From the NCBI GenBank assembly GCA_900469965.1, contig UBZP01000021.1, positions 29,632 to 93,631 on the forward strand: DNA of 64,000 bases, written 5' to 3'. Position numbers and translations under genes: made by a program. This DNA comes from Hyphomicrobiales bacterium. Lineage in GTDB: Bacteria; Pseudomonadota; Alphaproteobacteria; Rhizobiales; Rhizobiaceae. Of the stretch, positions 61,085 through 64,000 are shown in pieces. A model generated the notes under the pieces. That model saw only the letters and a program-made list of their open reading frames with translations. It was not told the origin of the DNA and did no database searches. Each line of letters starts with the position of its first letter. Positions within the stretch are counted from its first letter, which is position 1.

Positions 61085-61216
61085 CCGAGCCGTTGCTGCG
61101 GCCATCCGCCCCCAGCCCCCGCTTGCGGGGCGGGGATAAGGGCCGCGTCCCGAATGTTTGACTGGACTTCCGCTGCGCGAATCCGCTTATCCTTGCCTCC
61201 CTGAAACGGAGTGGCA

Positions 61217-64000
<2,784 letters not shown>

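Overview
The window is GC-rich, gene-dense chromosomal DNA from an alphaproteobacterium of the order Hyphomicrobiales (Rhizobiales), most likely close to the Rhizobiaceae. The evidence is the gene order tRNA-Val / two tRNA-Asp / nuoA-N / birA / RNase J / methylmalonyl-CoA epimerase / DUF1467 / proS / lolC / lolD / dnaE, the B12-dependent ribonucleotide reductase, the short editing-less prolyl-tRNA synthetase, the rhizobial-type extended NuoE and the CbpM/CbpA chaperone pair. The genus is an inference.

Left part (1-15.2 kb): envelope and stress functions. msrP-msrQ (periplasmic methionine sulfoxide repair) is divergent from a Do-family serine protease that overlaps rarA. A minus-strand run of small unknown genes (7148 to 4555) includes a DapA-family protein lacking its catalytic lysine. 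Then come a 50-aa acidic/basic protein, cbpM-cbpA, an exported protein, a large secreted Calx-beta/RTX protein, a GH25 lipoprotein and a Tat-exported PhoX phosphatase.

Middle (15.2-34.7 kb): a redox/detoxification region bracketed by two LysR regulators. It holds an SDR oxidoreductase, then a minus-strand series of aldo-keto reductase, Bcr/CflA exporter, zinc alcohol dehydrogenase, a CMD-CMD-cupin fusion, a P460-like c-type cytochrome and a DUF4405 membrane protein. After these lie a cyclase/TolB/TPR protein, nrdJ with two NrdR boxes at 31-bp spacing, gpt, a universal stress protein, a CinA-like protein and wrbA.

Right part (34.7-64 kb): three tRNA genes, then the complex I operon nuoABCDEFGHIJKLMN. 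Three non-core genes lie inside it: a small exported protein coupled to nuoD, a helix-hairpin-helix protein after nuoF that resembles the NuoE C-terminal extension, and, between nuoC and nuoD, a 466-bp cassette. The cassette encodes a four-helix-bundle (23S rRNA intervening-sequence family) protein and is bounded by 30-bp inverted repeats made of heptanucleotide units. It is the most unusual object in the window. birA follows, overlapping nuoN, then RNase J, mce, DUF1467, proS, lolCD, a convergent exported protein, a 28-aa membrane peptide behind a LexA-like box, and the first 928 codons of dnaE, which runs off the right edge.

No rRNA, CRISPR array, transposase or integrase was found. Regulatory-site, terminator and small-ORF calls were made by eye.
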